Below are positions 42,901 through 56,412 of a stretch of DNA of 64,000 bases, one piece after another. The notes beneath the pieces were generated by a model that did no database searches, was not told the DNA's origin, and saw only the letters and a list, made by a program, of their open reading frames with translations. Source of the DNA: Melastoma dodecandrum. Lineage: Eukaryota; Streptophyta; Magnoliopsida; Myrtales; Melastomataceae. A program made the position numbers and the translations under genes. Location: positions 5,704,001 through 5,768,000 of the forward strand of contig JARUPY010000085.1 in assembly GCA_029817715.1 (NCBI GenBank), in the 5' to 3' direction. How positions within the stretch are numbered: position 1 is the first letter of the stretch; the number at the start of each line of letters is the position of its first letter.

Positions 42901-44819
42901 TTTGCTTGGACCGAGATGGGAAGAACAGGGTGATAAAGATTGATTCCACTGAGTATATCTTCAAGCTTTCTTTGCTGAAGAAACGATATGACAATGTCAT
43001 GAAGATGATCAGGGGATCACAGCTTTGTGGGCAAGCAATGATCGCGTATTTGCAGCAGAAGGGATTTCCTGAAGTTGCTCTGCATTTTGTTAAGGATGAG
43101 AGGACACGGTTTAATTTGGCTCTGGAGAGTGGAAATATCCAAATTGCTGTTGCCTCAGCGAAAGAAATCGATGAGAAGGATCATTGGTATCGACTGGGAG
43201 TTGAGGCTCTTCGCCAAGGGAATACTGGCATTGTTGAGTATGCTTATCAAAGGACCAAGAATTTTGAGAGGTTGTCATTTCTGTACCTCATTACGGGTAA
43301 TATGGACAAGTTGACCAAGATGTTGAAAATTGCCGAAGTCAAGAATGATGTCATGGGTCAATTTCATAATGCATTGTACTTGGGTGATGTGCGAGAGCGT
43401 GTTAAGATCTTAGAAAATGCTGGACACTTACCCCTTGCTTATATCACTGCTTCAGTGCATGGTCTACATGATGTGGCTGAGAGGCTTGAGTCTGAGTTGG
43501 GAGACTCTGTACCATCTCTACCAGAGGGAAAGAAGACGTCCCTTCTCATGCCACCAATGCCTCTTATGTGCGGGGGTGATTGGCCTCTCCTGAGAGTGAT
43601 GAAAGGAATATTTGAAGGGGGGCTTGATAGTGTGGGTAGGGGAGCTGCTGATGAAGAGGAGATGGATGTCCAAGGTGATTGGGAAGAGGAACTTGACGTG
43701 GAAGACATAAATGGTCTTGAAAATGGGGATGTGATGACGATGGAGGATGCAGAAGAAGGTGCCGAAGATGGTGAGGAGGAAGGTGGCTGGGACCTAGAGG
43801 ATCTAGAGCTACCTCCTGATGTGGAGACTCCCAGGCCTTCTTCAGTCCAGGCACGATCTTCTGTGTTTGTTGCCCCGACTCCTGGCATGCCGGTAAGCCA
43901 GATATGGATCCAGAAGTCTAACCTTGCAGGCGAACATGTGGCTGCCGGTAATTTCGATACTGCAATGAGGTTGCTGAATCGGCAACTTGGAATCCGGAAC
44001 TTCACTCCTCTGAAGTCCTTGTTTCTCGATCTGCATACCGGAAGCCAAGCTTATCTTCGAGCATTTTCTTCTGCCCCGGTTATTTCTCTGGCTGTCGAAC
44101 GAGGTTGGAGCGAGTCCGCCAGCCCTAATGTTAGAGGACCGCCTGCACTGATCTTCAACTTTTCTCAGTTGGACGAGAAGCTCAAGGCTGGGTACCGTGC
44201 CACAACAAGTGGGAAGTTGTCTGAGGCTCTCCGACTCTTCCTCAGCATTCTCCACACTATTCCCCTTATCGTGGTCGAATCAAGAAGGGAAGTCGATGAA
44301 GTGAAGGAGCTGGTCACAATCACCAAGGAGTATGTTCTGGGTCTGCAGATGGAGCTTAAGAGGAGAGAAATGAAGGATAATCCAATGCGCCAGCAAGAAC
44401 TCGCTGCCTACTTCACTCACTGCAATCTCCAGACTCCCCACCTGAGGCTCGCCCTTCAAAACGCGATGACTGTATGCTATAAGGCGAAGAACCTCGCAAC
44501 AGCGGGTAACTTTGCCCGCCGGCTGCTGGAGACAAATCCAACTCTCGAATCCCAAGCGAAGATGGCCAGGCAGGTGTTGCAGGCTGCAGAGAGGAACATG
44601 ACAGATGTCTCCGAGCTGAACTACGACTTCAGGAACCCGTTCACGACTTGCGGGGCTACTTACGTCCCAATCTACCGTGGGCAGAAGGACGTCTCCTGCC
44701 CATACTGCGGCGCACGGTTCGTCCCGAGTCAGGAGATGCAGCTCTGCTCTGTGTGCGACCTCGCAGTGGTAGGCGCAGACGCTTCAGGATTGCTGTGTTC
44801 CAAAACCCAGATGCGATGA
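39969..44819 (+). CDS. alpha-COP: Coatomer subunit alpha (alpha-COP), 1219 aa
   Basis: Largest subunit of the COPI coat, acting in Golgi-to-ER retrieval and binding dilysine cargo tails. Three coding exons, 39969-40176, 40927-41421 and 41863-44819, total 1220 codons with TGA. Seven N-terminal WD40 blades can be followed: [67 protein letters not shown] and [11 protein letters not shown] second propeller and alpha-solenoid follow, then an acidic hinge ([40 protein letters not shown]). The C-terminal coatomer domain ends in a Cys-rich module: CPYCGARF, then [10 protein letters not shown]. Length equals other plant alpha-COPs. The third exon codes for about 80 percent of the protein. The neighbouring WDR13-like gene is also a WD40 protein, but the two are not obviously related beyond the repeat. 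Confidence 0.97.
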
Positions 44820-46761
44820 TCCCTTGGGGACTACGGGCAGTAGTCTCGCCCCCTCCCCTTTTTTTGGGTCCCCGATGGTTAGCAGAGTTTATAAACGAAC
44901 CTTGGCTCCCTGACGCAATACTCGACACAGGAGGTAAGGAAAGCGTATGGAAATTTATGGATGCAAATGCCTGCTGTGTCGCTGTCTGTCTCCCCCTTTC
45001 TCGCTTCCTAATTTTTGCCTCCTTTTTCTTCGTCCCTACTTATGGAAGGATTTTTAATGTAATAATTCGAAGTGAGTTTTATTATTTCTTTAGATGTTCA
45101 TACATATTGAGAGGACTTCTCAGAAGGCCCTCAACTTTTGTTAAACGGTTTTTTTATGCTATGGTCGTTATCTTAAAATTGATTGTTTATCATGTTTGAT
45201 TTACCCGATCGTGTAATTTGTTCCTTTTTTATCTGGTCGGTTCCTGATTCTGTTTCTTCTCTCTGTTATGACCATTCGGATTTTATTAACGAATGTTTGT
45301 TATATAAAATACTCGGCCCCGAGTTTATCAACCTAAGCCTTGCGGTTACGGGCCACCTCCCGGCCCTAACCCCAGCAGCAAGCAGGTGTATAAATGCGCG
45401 GCTGTTTTGGGAGGTCCAGCCGTCTTGTAAGAAACACGAAGAACGGCTTTGGTCCGCCACTTGACGTGGTTCTGCTGAGGCTGCTGCCGCTGCTGCGCTG
45501 GTCGGAAACCAGGGGGTGGAAGGAGCTCCGGGAGAAAACGAGCCCACCACGTCAAAGTCGAGACATCAAAGCCTGGGACAGGGCGACAGTTTCCAGCCCG
45601 GTTTGCATGCTTACAAAGGTACAGGGACGGCATCCTCATACTTGACGCAGTCGAGGGAAAGGAAATTAATTATGAGAGAGATGGCTTGACTGCTAATAGT
45701 TTGTTGTCGTCAACGGGAAAGGGGGAGGAGGAATTTCGTGTCCGAAGCGCCAAATCCCAAATTCCATGCGTCGCTCCAACAACCTTCACTCGGGACTAAA
45801 AACCCACCCCACCCCTCCATCCCATCCAATTTCCTCCGTTTAACTCTTCCCGGAAGCTCGGCCGCCGTTCCATTCGGTAAGGTTATGTCGTAAAGTCTCA
45901 CCATTGAATCGGGAAAGAGAAGTTTACAGCTTTTCCGTTTATTCTTCTTCCCTTTTTCTTTTTTCAAGTTTTTATTTTGTTTCCCGGATACTCGTGGGTG
46001 GAAATCAATAGAGGGTTTGCTGATTACTTTGCGGTGTTATCGGATCTCAATCCCAATTCCTGACCGACTTGGTTCTTTTGTTTTTTTTTCCTGTCCTTTT
46101 TACTGTGGGATTTGTGATATCGAGTTCGAATCGCCTCTCTTCCGGGCGTCATGTGTGCGGGTTTGGTGTTTTCTTTATTCATTTTCTCTTTGGGCGTTGT
46201 TCAGTTTAAATCGGCGGGTGTTTCTAGCACACGTCAAGGATTTTACTTTTCAATCTGTCAGTTCAATCTCATTTGTTTCTTGATCGGGACTGATTCGTTT
46301 TTAGCTATATTAGCGATTCATTCTGTTTTTAAATTTCTGGGTTGTTGGAGTCTTTATCTAGGTTGATGGATAGTGTACTGACGGGTGCTGATCAAGTCGT
46401 CTCTGTCATGCTGTTGCAGCGGTTTTATGTCAATTTGATTAGCTTTTGATTGTTCACACATTAACTGTGGTGTGTTTTGAGGTGCGTGGTTATGAAAATT
46501 CTTGGAGTTAGGCATATCTTTTTATGATTGATTTATAGTCACAATGGTCTAGCTCTTTCTGCGGCGTGGGTCATTATAATTATTTGTTGCTATTTTTATG
46601 CAGGTTGATGTGGTTGAAATTTGTCCTGCTGATTCAGTATGGTAGTACTCTGTGGATCTCGTCATTCTGTGAGACGATGATCTGAAGGAGATTTTGGAGG
46701 CTGGCAATTTGAAGAAGAGGATTTTTTTTTTTTGGTATATCGGTTCAGTGCTGGTTAGAGA
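44820..46761. other. Intergenic: alpha-COP 3' UTR and 5' region of the RING gene
   Basis: No gene seen. The RING gene probably has a leader intron ending with TATGCAG at 46603, 159 bases before its start codon; the matching donor is not clear. GC-rich short frames near 45340-45640 show no family similarity. Confidence 0.5.
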
Positions 46762-49292
46762 ATGGGTGCTGTTTGTTGCGTTGCTGCCAGAGATAGAACT
46801 ATTCCAGTTGTCTCCAGTGGTGATCATCGTAACTGGAACTTGAGGCATTCACCCACGTGGAGCTTCTGGTGGGAAAGCAGGGGACGTGTGGCAGGCGAGG
46901 ATACTTCTATTGGATGTTCACCCGCCACAACTAACAATTATCATACTGGGATGGATTATAAGCTTGAAATGACCTACACGTCAGAGCATGGTAGATCTTT
47001 AGATGGCTTTCAGAGGAGAACATGTTCCAAGTCTCCTTTATCTAATGGAACTGTTGGACACGTGAGAAACTCTGGATCAGGTATGTTCTGAATGAACGTT
47101 TTTGTTGATGTCTTTCATTTTGTAGATCTTTTTCAAGATTGTTTTTACTTGGTTATTTATCATTGTTCCAAATTTATTGTCATGCCAGTCCAGTGATTTG
47201 GGATGCGTGAGGATAGTATGCATTCGGTTTTCACAAAGTTATTGTGGGTGGTGAATGAGCTCCTTGCCTTCGCTGCTGGTTCCCTTCATTGCTCATTTGC
47301 TAATATGCTGCCTTCGTTGCTGGAGAAAATGGATTGTTGTGGTTTTTCTGTTCACTGAATACCGAACACGCATTTCACTTTGAGCTTTTATATATTCTAC
47401 TGTTAATTAAGTGGTCGTGGGTAAGAACTAGCACGTCACATTGTTAGATTTTGTTTGTATAGTGCTTGTGCACATCAACTAGGATGTGGGACCACTTTAG
47501 TTTAAGTCAACAAAGTGGAATGATGGCCATAAAAATTTATATTGAGAGAAAGTAAGGTCTTGTTCATTCTTTTTTGGCCGGGTTGCCTTTTCTGTTAGAC
47601 AAAAAATGAAAACTTTATGATAGAGGTATACCAGAAGAAGCTCAATGACTTTGCTTGCCATAATTCAAGATTGCCCTGAAGATAAAGAATGTCCAAGATT
47701 ACCAATGTAGTCATAAATTTTGTGTGAGAGAGCGTTTTCAATGGGGGTATTGACATATCAGGTTCTCATGGTTGGGTTATTCACTTGTTCAGTGAATAAA
47801 ATAGGTGGGTTTTGCATGGGTTCTGTAGTTTGTTGCCATTGAGTTTTAAGATCTGCAATGCGAAAGTGCGCTGTTGTGACATTTTCATATTATCACAATA
47901 TATCTCTGTGATTAATAATAAGATTGATTCTGTTGAAGTTAGTCAAAGAAGCTAACAAAGATAGGCGTCTGATTCTGATTATGATCTGAGTACTTTTTGT
48001 TCAAGTGAAAAACCTCAACATTTAAATGATATTTATATGTTCCATTACTTGTGAGGGCTGAATTTCTCTCTGAAGGCAAGGAGAAGAAGAGTGGGCAGTT
48101 TAGACTCCTTTTTCATAGTTCTTTTCTGACTGTTGTAGACCTTATAGCTAACAAATTGCGAGTTTACAATGAATATTATGGAGCGAATCTAGTAAATTTA
48201 GTCGATTTCTTTTCACATTCCCTTTCTTTGTGTCACAGATCCATCCATATCAAGGGCCACGTCTACGGACACTGCATCCCAACAGGTATTCCTGTAGGAA
48301 AAAGAACTTGTGGTGACATGGCTTGTGTCAGCAAATTGGTGGGCATCATATTAATCTCTCTGACCTTGTAGGTTGAATCCAGAGAATCATTGGCATATGT
48401 GTTTCCATCTACTACAAAGCTATCAGTGTCCTCCACACCCTCAGATTCATCGCTGTCAATGCTATCCTCGCAGGCTCACTTACAGCATGCTAGTTCAACC
48501 CCATCGAGGCAGTCTGATCATTCTCGGAAGCTTCCACAGCTGTTGCCCGGCAATATGACTCATGCTGGTAAGTCACCGAGGAGTCCCAGAGCTGCTGTGG
48601 CAGTGCTGTCAACCCCTTCTTGGGCCAATGAATTGAGGAGGGGATCCTCTGGTGGTTTAACTGATGGCTGGTCAGTCAATGCTTTCACTGAACTTGCGTC
48701 ATCTTCTCTTGGGGCAAGCTCTTCCCTAGGCAGTGAAGCCAAGGGGATGAGTCCTGACGGGATATGCAAAGCCAGCAGCCACATCTCAGCTTCTACTTCT
48801 AGTGGAGTTCAAGCCTGCGGATTTTGTTTGAAATCACAAACTGGGAGATCATCTTGGAGTGGCCAGAAGATTATTGCTAATAATGAATTACCTGTTGTGG
48901 CTGTATTAATTTGTGGTCACGTCTACCATGCTGATTGCTTGGAAGCAATGACATTGGATATCAATAAGTATGATCCCGCCTGTCCCGTTTGTACGTTAGG
49001 AGAGAGGCGAACTTTTGAAATGTCCGAAAAAGCTTTGGTCCTAGAAACCGAGTCCTCTGTCAAGAGAGGGAGGCGATCAAGGAATCAAGGGGTTGACTCG
49101 GAGGCTAGCTGGGAGTTGGATCGCCTAAGAATCAGTGGAGGTAAGGGCTCCAGTTCAGCTTCAAGAAGTCCGTCACCAAGACCGTTTTTCCGCAGGCACT
49201 TTTCCTTTGGGTCGAGGGGAAGTAGGACCTTGACAGAGGTTCGTCCAAACCAGAGGAGGGGGCTATTCTGGACCATGTCGAGCAAGGAATGA
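46762..49292 (+). CDS. RING/U-box-type zinc-finger protein with an MGxVCC N-terminus, 428 aa
   Basis: Probable E3 ubiquitin ligase. Exons 46762-47080, 48239-48285 and 48372-49292 join in phase to 429 codons with TGA. The N-terminus MGAVCCVAARDR has Gly2 and adjacent Cys residues, the arrangement of N-myristoylated and palmitoylated plant proteins, so plasma-membrane or endomembrane attachment is likely. A long Ser-rich, disordered middle contains SPS/SPR-type phosphorylation-like sites. The RING-like finger runs from about residue 271: CGFC, a long loop, CGHVYHADCLEAM and CPVC, giving C-x2-C, C-x-H, H-x2-C and C-x2-C ligands. The C-terminus is basic and Ser/Arg-rich (SASRSPSPRPFFRRHFSFGS). 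The finger spacing is looser than a classical RING-H2. Substrate unknown. Confidence 0.82.
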
Positions 49293-50419
49293 ACACCTAT
49301 TAAAACTTTTAAGGGAGTTTATGTATTCACCACTAGGAAGGTACATTTTTCGCTCCCTGTTGTTATTTTATGTTGGCTACAGCAACACCCTTCGCTTAAC
49401 TTGGCTAATGAAAGTCCCGAGACAGTAGTAATTGCTGAGTTCTGGTCTTTTGATATTGTGTTTCTCTTAGTATTCTAGCATGTCTAGCAACTAAAAGATT
49501 TCTCGTTCTCATATCATCTTTCTGGTGTAGAAGAACCCCGCTGTGATCTTGACTCGAGGTTGCAATGGAGGTTATAGTTCATATTTCAGTCTGATGCTAC
49601 ATTCTGCACATTCACATCTGGACAGCATTAATTCTGTTGCTGTCTCTGAATACTGTACAGAGTGAAGAGTGTGGAGGAGTCAAAAATGAGTTGGAAAATG
49701 TGTTTTAAGTCTTATTATGGTAAGAACTTGTGGTTGGACAGTCAGTCTTAGTCATGCCATCATCATTCTTTTCCTTCTTGAACATTTGTAAAGAAAAAAA
49801 AAAAGCTTAATTGTGGTGTGCAGGTCTATTTTATTACACGAATCAATTCACGTGGTGATGGAAGATGATGAAAGTAATGAATGATGATTCACGGCTCATT
49901 CTCTCCCCCACTCTGAGTCTATAGTGAGTTGCTGCTGATGCATGAAGCGCTCTGCCTTTACAACACATTCTTAATATTCTTGGAATCCTAGGAAAGTGAA
50001 TGTTGATTGGAGGAGGAGGATGATGATCTAAGCCCACAGGAGAAAGGAACCCTGACGGGTTTGTTGTTTCATTGGATCCAAATACGTGTCTACCAATTGC
50101 TATATTCCTTAACATCGATTTCACCTCTGCACTGCACCATCGAAGTAAGGGGAAGTTCCCTTTTAATCGGGATTTTTTTCCATATCATGACAAGAAAAGC
50201 ACTATCATCAAACCAAGCAGATAATAATAACTAATTAGGACTCAGTATTAATTAAGTAGCAGTTTATAAAAAAATAATATTTTGACTCCTTTTTCCTCCC
50301 ACTTTCTTTCGCCCTGTTTTGTCTCCCCCCTCCATTTGTAAGAATCCACCCAGAACCCTTTTCCCCTCCAGATTCCCGCATAAAATCCACCCTTCCCCGT
50401 CGCCAACTTCCTCCCCTCA
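49293..50419. other. Intergenic: RING 3' UTR and IMPL2 promoter
   Basis: No gene supported. A pyrimidine-rich stretch from 50286 to 50419 leads into the IMPL2 start and is probably its 5' UTR. Confidence 0.5.
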
Positions 50420-52900
50420 ATGCAGACGCAGATCCGACCACGACCCTCCTTCCCTTCTTTTCCTTCTTCGTCGGCATCGACTGCCCCGTCAAGGGCCACG
50501 GCCCTATCCTTCCCCTCCTATTCGCCGCCATTTCCTAAATCCATCGCCGTTTCCGCCCTCAAAATGGCCTTGAAAGCCGCTCCGGCGAATACCCAGATTG
50601 GGAAAATGGGACTGGATGAGGAGAGTTTGGATCTTGATGTGTTCGCCGCCGCGGCTAGGAGGATGGCGGACGCCGCCGGGGAGGTCGTTAGGCTTTATTT
50701 CAGGAAAAAGTTCGAGATTCTCGACAAGGATGACCTCAGTGAGTTTGATTCTTGGAGATGTTTGTTTATGCTGGGTGGACTTTGTTTGTTATGGTAGTTC
50801 GAGTAGGAAGATTTGTTGTATCTTTTACAAGCCAAAAAAAAAAGAGTAAAATTGTTGTTGATCAATGGTAAACTGGGGGTTGTAGTCGAGATTATCAATG
50901 AAGGGCGATCGAACGATTTGGTTTTTAGGTTAGCGCATTGGTTGTGATTATATTGGAGTATTTCCGTGTTAGTCGATGAATGCTTGTTAATAATGGTGGA
51001 GTGCATGATTCCAGATGTTTTTTACTTATCTATTTGTTAACTTTTCTTATTGTTGTTTTTGGTAGTGGATTGTAGTTGGTTGATTAGGTCTTGTTTTGTA
51101 GAGCTGAGTCAATTATGGTGATTCCCCATTGGTTGAGTGATTTCGGTTGATGGTTAATTTTGGATTTCTTTGTCTGCCGATCAGCAAGAATAAATTGACC
51201 GCAGTAATCATTTGACTGGCTCGGTTAATAAGATTATTCTTTTTGTTTTTTTACTGAGAATAGTTGAGTGACGTGGTTAACTGCGTTCTCCGAATATGGT
51301 TTAGAAAGTTGTCTGAAATCTCCTCAGTAAGATTTTGATTTGATTCCCTCATTGCGGTCGTATTTGTAGGTCCGGTGACAATAGCGGATAGAGCAGCTGA
51401 AGAAGCTATGGTTTCCATCATATTGGAGAATTTTCCTTCTCATGCAATGTAAGTATCGTTCTTCTGGGGTTTCATTGCAACCCACCAGAACATTGTAATT
51501 TTTTTCTTAAACAAAATGGAGTTTTCAATTGTTATATGTTTGCTGTGCTTAAAATTGCGAGCTTCCCTGCTGTAATCGCAGTTATGGGGAAGAGAATGGA
51601 TGGAGATGCCGAGAAAAGGATGCTGATTTTGTTTGGGTTCTGGACCCCATCGATGGAACAAAGAGCTTTATAACTGGTTTGTTGGTGGTTCACTACTTTT
51701 TTCAAAGAAACAGCTACTTCATCTTAAGAAACTGTATGCAAGTATAACTGTTCTGTTTGTTCCAGGAAAACCTGTATTTGGCACTCTAATTGCTCTGTTG
51801 TATAAAGGAAGGCCTGTAAGAGTTAATTAAGTTTTGGTTACTTTCCTTACCTGTATTAGTTGACCAGGATATAATATATATTTCTGTCCACCGGGCTGGA
51901 ATACGTATTGATAGTCGTTCTTGTCTGGTGGGTGTTAGATTCTCGGCATCATTGATCAACCTATTTTACGTGAGCGATGGATTGGAATGCTAGGAAGGAA
52001 AACGACACTAAATGGAGAGGAGATTTCAACCCGTGGTTGTGCAAAGTTAGCGCAGGCATATTTGTAAGCCCTGCTTCTGTCAGTTGTTGAGACATTTTTC
52101 CATAAACTAGCTGACCATATAAATTTTTTTTCCTTGATTTTTCATTACCATTCCTATCCTTTGTTTAGGTACACAACAAGTCCGCATTTATTTCGTGGTG
52201 ATGCTGAAGTAGCATTTTCTCGCATCAGAAACAAGGTTAGTGCTATTCTTATTCCTCCTGCCACAAGAGATGCTTATCTCCTTATGAATTGCACCCGTTC
52301 ATTTACAGGTTAAAGTGCCGCTATATGGCTGTGACTGCTACGCATATGCCCTTCTTGCAACTGGTTATGTAGATCTTGTCGTCGAGTCCGGTTTAAAGGT
52401 AAGAGGATTCCCGTAATTTTCGGATGCTTTTTCTTGAGCTTTGAATCACCCACTTCTTGCAGTATTTGGAGCTTTTCTGTTTGGCTTCTCTTTTAGGTGA
52501 CTACCCAACTGCATTTATCCTGCCATAAATGTCTGATGCAACTTTCATGTGTTTAGCTCGCATGCCTGACTTCGCCAAAATATTAATCTTTGATTTCCAG
52601 CCGTATGATTTCCTCGCGCTCATACCCGTGATAGAAGGTGCCGGAGGCGTCATAACCGACTGGAAAGGCGATGAACTTGAGTGGAATGCAGTTCCAGATG
52701 CAATAGCAACAAGTACCATTTTGTTGCTTTAATCTCACTGAATTGTGGTTTATTTATCTTTCCGCTCTCCATGTTAAGCATCATCTCACTTGAATTCTCA
52801 ACGTCCTAACGATATCATTGTGAATGCAGGTTTTAACGTAGTTGCAGCTGGAGACCGTATGATTCACAAGCAAGCTCTCGATTCGTTGCAGTGGCTATGA
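50420..52900 (+). CDS. IMPL2: Histidinol-phosphatase IMPL2 (HISN7), plastid inositol-monophosphatase family, 335 aa
   Basis: In plants histidinol-phosphate dephosphorylation in plastids is done by this inositol-monophosphatase homologue. Nine exons: 50420-50738, 51370-51448, 51582-51676, 51766-51815, 51939-52063, 52169-52235, 52309-52398, 52601-52712, 52830-52900. They make 336 codons with TGA. The first about 50 residues are Ser/Pro/Arg-rich with no acid residues, a good transit peptide. Metal-binding motifs of the family are present: GEENG at 135-139 (the catalytic Glu block), WVLDPIDGTKSF at 151-162, and KPYDFLALIPVIEGAGGV near the C-terminus, where the usual W/Y-D-x-A/L Asp ligand is in YDFLAL. 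GTLIALLYKGRPILGIIDQP and TRGCAKLAQAYLYTTSPHLF favour IMPL2 over IMPL1 or myo-inositol phosphatase (VTC4). Confidence 0.93.
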
Positions 52901-53892
52901 TAAATTTTATCCGACAAGGTGCGAATTGTAATGTTTATCATCATACATCAAGCAGCAGATTTCGGAGAATGGCCATGGGGATATGGAATCATCATACAAA
53001 GGATGACGACCGATCGCATAGGGTAGCTGGAACGTCTCTTCACCTGGTGCTAGAGGATGTACTACAGATGCAGATGCTGTATTGCCTATTTAACGATAAT
53101 GAACATTATCTAGACTCCAGATGTCATGCATTATATAAGTCGTGATTACAATTCGAAATTCAGGAAGACTAAAGTTTCAGAATCATGAAGTAATGTCTGA
53201 ATTATCATGATTTATCATGAGATTTTCATGCTTTAAAAATAAAGAATGTATGGGAGGGAAAGGAAAAATACTTTCTAATATAATAATATAATGGGCCTGG
53301 AAAGTTACCAGAGATTCGGCCCACGAGCTTTCAAGAAGCCCAAAAAGTAATGTAAAATAGAGTGGCCCTAAGTTGAGTCCGAAGCTATTCTTCTTATCTG
53401 ACCACCACCGACGTCTTCTTTCTCGATTCACCGTTACATCATCAGTCTCACTCCTTTGCCTGAAATCCTTCATTCCCTTTCTGCTCCGATCCGGCAAACT
53501 TAGTTCCGTTCCGGTAACCTTTTTGTCGGGGGAGTTTAGGTTCGGCTACCCCTTCCTCTTCTTTCTCTCATTTTGATTCCTTCTCCGGATCTTGATCCTT
53601 TCTGGAGATATTGAGTGATTTCTTGATTTTGACGGGGTTCGAATCGCGGAAGCGGTCAGTTTTCAATTTGTTTGTTGGTGTGCGTGTGTGTTAGCTCACT
53701 GTTTCGCACTCGCGAGGACACACCGGTATGTGATTGATGTGGGCTTCCGTGATGGAGGGTTCGTTGTGAACTCGTCTCCCGATTTTGGGTTTTCTTTTTT
53801 GGTGGAATGTGCTTTCTTGTTGCGAGAGGGGATATAGTTCACGTTGTTTGTTTGATGATTGCAGCGACAACGGGAAGGGGAAAGAAGGGGAT
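52901..53892. other. Intergenic: IMPL2 3' UTR and J-protein leader
   Basis: No coding gene. A leader intron of the J-protein gene probably ends at 53864 (GATTGCAG), 28 bases before the start codon; the donor is uncertain. Confidence 0.5.
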
Positions 53893-56412
53893 ATGGTGAA
53901 GGACGCTGCTTATTACGACATATTGGGCGTTCCTGTGGATGCTTCCGCGGCAGATATCAAAAAGGCTTATTACGTGAAGGTACAGTGCTTGCAGTCAAAA
54001 ATTTTTTCCCGGTTCGAGCGGTGGACTTCGTTTTCGTGCATTCTTCCGTAATGTGCTCCTGATGTCCTTTGTTTTTATGTCTTTTCTCAGGCAAGGCGAG
54101 TTCATCCAGATAAAAATCCCGGGGATCCGAAGGCTGCTGAGAATTTCCAAGTTAGCTTTGGGACTCTAGTTGCCTATAGCTTTTTGTCTACCTTCATTTT
54201 TCTAGAGTGGTATAATGTTCCTGATGGACATCTGATATAGTTACATGTCATCGAACCTATAGAGATTTTCTAGGTTACTTGTTTTTATGGATGGTTGATG
54301 CGTTTTATAGAAGGATGCTGTGAATGCTTTCCCTGTGGGAATGTATTCGATTTTCAGCAGCATTCAATGATGTTCTAGCATTCCTATGAGACTTCCCTAA
54401 CGTTCTTTTTAATTTTCCTACTCTTTTATTTTGTGGAAAGATACTTGGAGAAGCATATCAAGTCTTGAGTGATCCTGACAAGCGTGAAGCATATGATAAG
54501 AATGGGAAAGAGGGAATACCCCAGTAAGTTTTGCTTTCTGTGATAGTTTGGAATGCTTGAACTGAGAAGATTAGATGGTGGGTTCCTATAATAAGCATAA
54601 TAATGATGTTACTCCCCAGTAAATTTTGCATTCTGTGATATTTCTGAATGCTTGAACTGGCAAATGTTAATTCTAGGTTTTCTCATGTAGTCTATTTGTA
54701 TTTTTCGACTTTCATGTTTCAACTGTTATTTCAATGTTTGTTGCTTTGTGTTTTTTGGCCGAGGTTGTTGTATCCCAACTTTCCTTTTAAAAACACATTA
54801 TTGGTCTTTATAAATTCACTGTTTATGAATGATAGGGATACCATGGTCGACCCATCGGCTGTGTTTGGTATGGTTTTTGGAAGCGACCTTTTCGAGGATT
54901 ATGTGGGGCAACTCGCATTGGCTTCTCTAGCTGTAGTCGAAATTGAAGAGGAGTGTGAGGATCCTGAAGCCCGTAAACAGAAAATTCAGGAGAAGATGAA
55001 GGTAAATCTATATCTGCTTGGATTTTGCATCTTTTATATTTTTAGTTTTTGAGTCCTGCTTAGTGGAACATCCTTCTTCATTTGGATGTTTATACAGGCA
55101 ATGCAAAAGGAAAGGGAAGAAAAACTCGTGAGTATTTTAAAGAATCGTCTCCAGCCATTCACCGAAGGCCGAGTAGATGACTTCGTCAAATGGGCTAATT
55201 CAGAGGCGAAACAACTCTCGCGAGCAGGTATGTAAGATTTTCCTCATATGCATGAAAGTACGGAATAATGTTTTGCCCCTTACATACAACATAAGATGCA
55301 TTCTGATGTCATGTCGCAAATCGGCTAACCTGTCGTTTATTGTCTCCAAGTCCATCTGTTGAACCAGTTAACCATGGAATATTTCTTATGAGGTCGCTTT
55401 GTCACTTTGTTATCAAAAAATATTTGGTTATGGTATGGAATGCTGCTGAAGCAATGAAAGCTTTTGCTGAAGCTGTGGTCATTCATGTGAACTGTTTTGT
55501 TTTACAGCTTTTGGCGAAGCCATGCTGCATACTATAGGGTACGTGTACACGAGGAAAGCCGCAAGAGAACTTGGAAAGGATAAGCGTTATATGAAGGTTC
55601 CATTTTTAGCGGAGTGGGTTAGAGACAAGGGGCACCAGATAAAGTCACAAGTTATGGCTGCATCAGGTACTTTCTTTCTTTCTGCTGGGTCTGCATGGTG
55701 TTACATACATTTCTATATGGATAAATACTAACTTGTCATCCTTTTAATTATTCAGGTGCTGTATCTTTGATTCAGATACAGGACGAGCTGAAACAATTGA
55801 ATGAAGGAGAACCAAACGAGGAGCTCGTTGTGAAAGCTATCGAAGATAAGAAGGATGCCATGCTCAATTCTCTTTGGCAGATAAATGTGGTTGATATTGA
55901 GTCAACTTTGTCACATGTGTGCCTATCGGTAAGTTTTAGATGTTCACAACTGCTGCTTAATCGGAACTTCCACAAAGGTACATGTGATGTCCAGAATGTC
56001 CACCAGCCATATATCACCTGAAAGTGCTTGCAGCTTCACTGTTAAAGTTTTGAGTTGAGAAGTTATTTTTTCTTTCTTGATATTTGCCTGTGGTTGTGAA
56101 TTTTGGAATACTCCTGGATGCATCTCTTACGCCGACTCGAGTTTCGACTTATTTTCCTGATACATCTGTTTAGGTTCTCAAAGACCCGACCGCGTCGAGG
56201 GATGTTCTACGACTCCGAGCTAAGGCATTGAAGAAGCTCGGAACGATCTTTCAGGTGAGCATTGTCCCATCATCATGCCATCTTTTTCCTTTCCCCTAAA
56301 TGAGCAGTAATTCTTGCAAACATATGGTCAGGGTGCAAAGTCGGCGTACAGCAGAGAGAACAGCCTGCGACATGAGAGCGAGGCTTGGTCAGGCGGGCCC
56401 TCAAAATCTTAG
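53893..56412 (+). CDS. J-domain protein with DnaJ-X domain, DnaJ10-like, 339 aa
   Basis: HSP70 co-chaperone. Nine exons: 53893-53979, 54091-54150, 54441-54523, 54836-55001, 55098-55227, 55508-55666, 55756-55928, 56174-56254, 56332-56412; 340 codons with TAG. The J domain is at the N-terminus: [20 protein letters not shown], the HPD triplet at 34-36 in [10 protein letters not shown], and [19 protein letters not shown]. There is no Gly/Phe or zinc region, so it is a type III J-protein. After it comes the DnaJ-X domain: [77 protein letters not shown] and [11 protein letters not shown]. This order and length match Arabidopsis DnaJ10-type proteins, which lack a signal peptide. The specific client is unknown. 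Confidence 0.93.

Noticed and set aside
43439..44005. 188-codon Ser-rich minus-strand frame
   Set aside because: It is the antisense shadow of the acidic hinge of alpha-COP; Glu/Asp codons read as Ser/Leu/Pro on the other strand.
45183..45650. GC-rich cluster of short frames between alpha-COP and the RING gene
   Set aside because: Overlapping frames on both strands with no similarity or splice structure; consistent with UTR or spacer.
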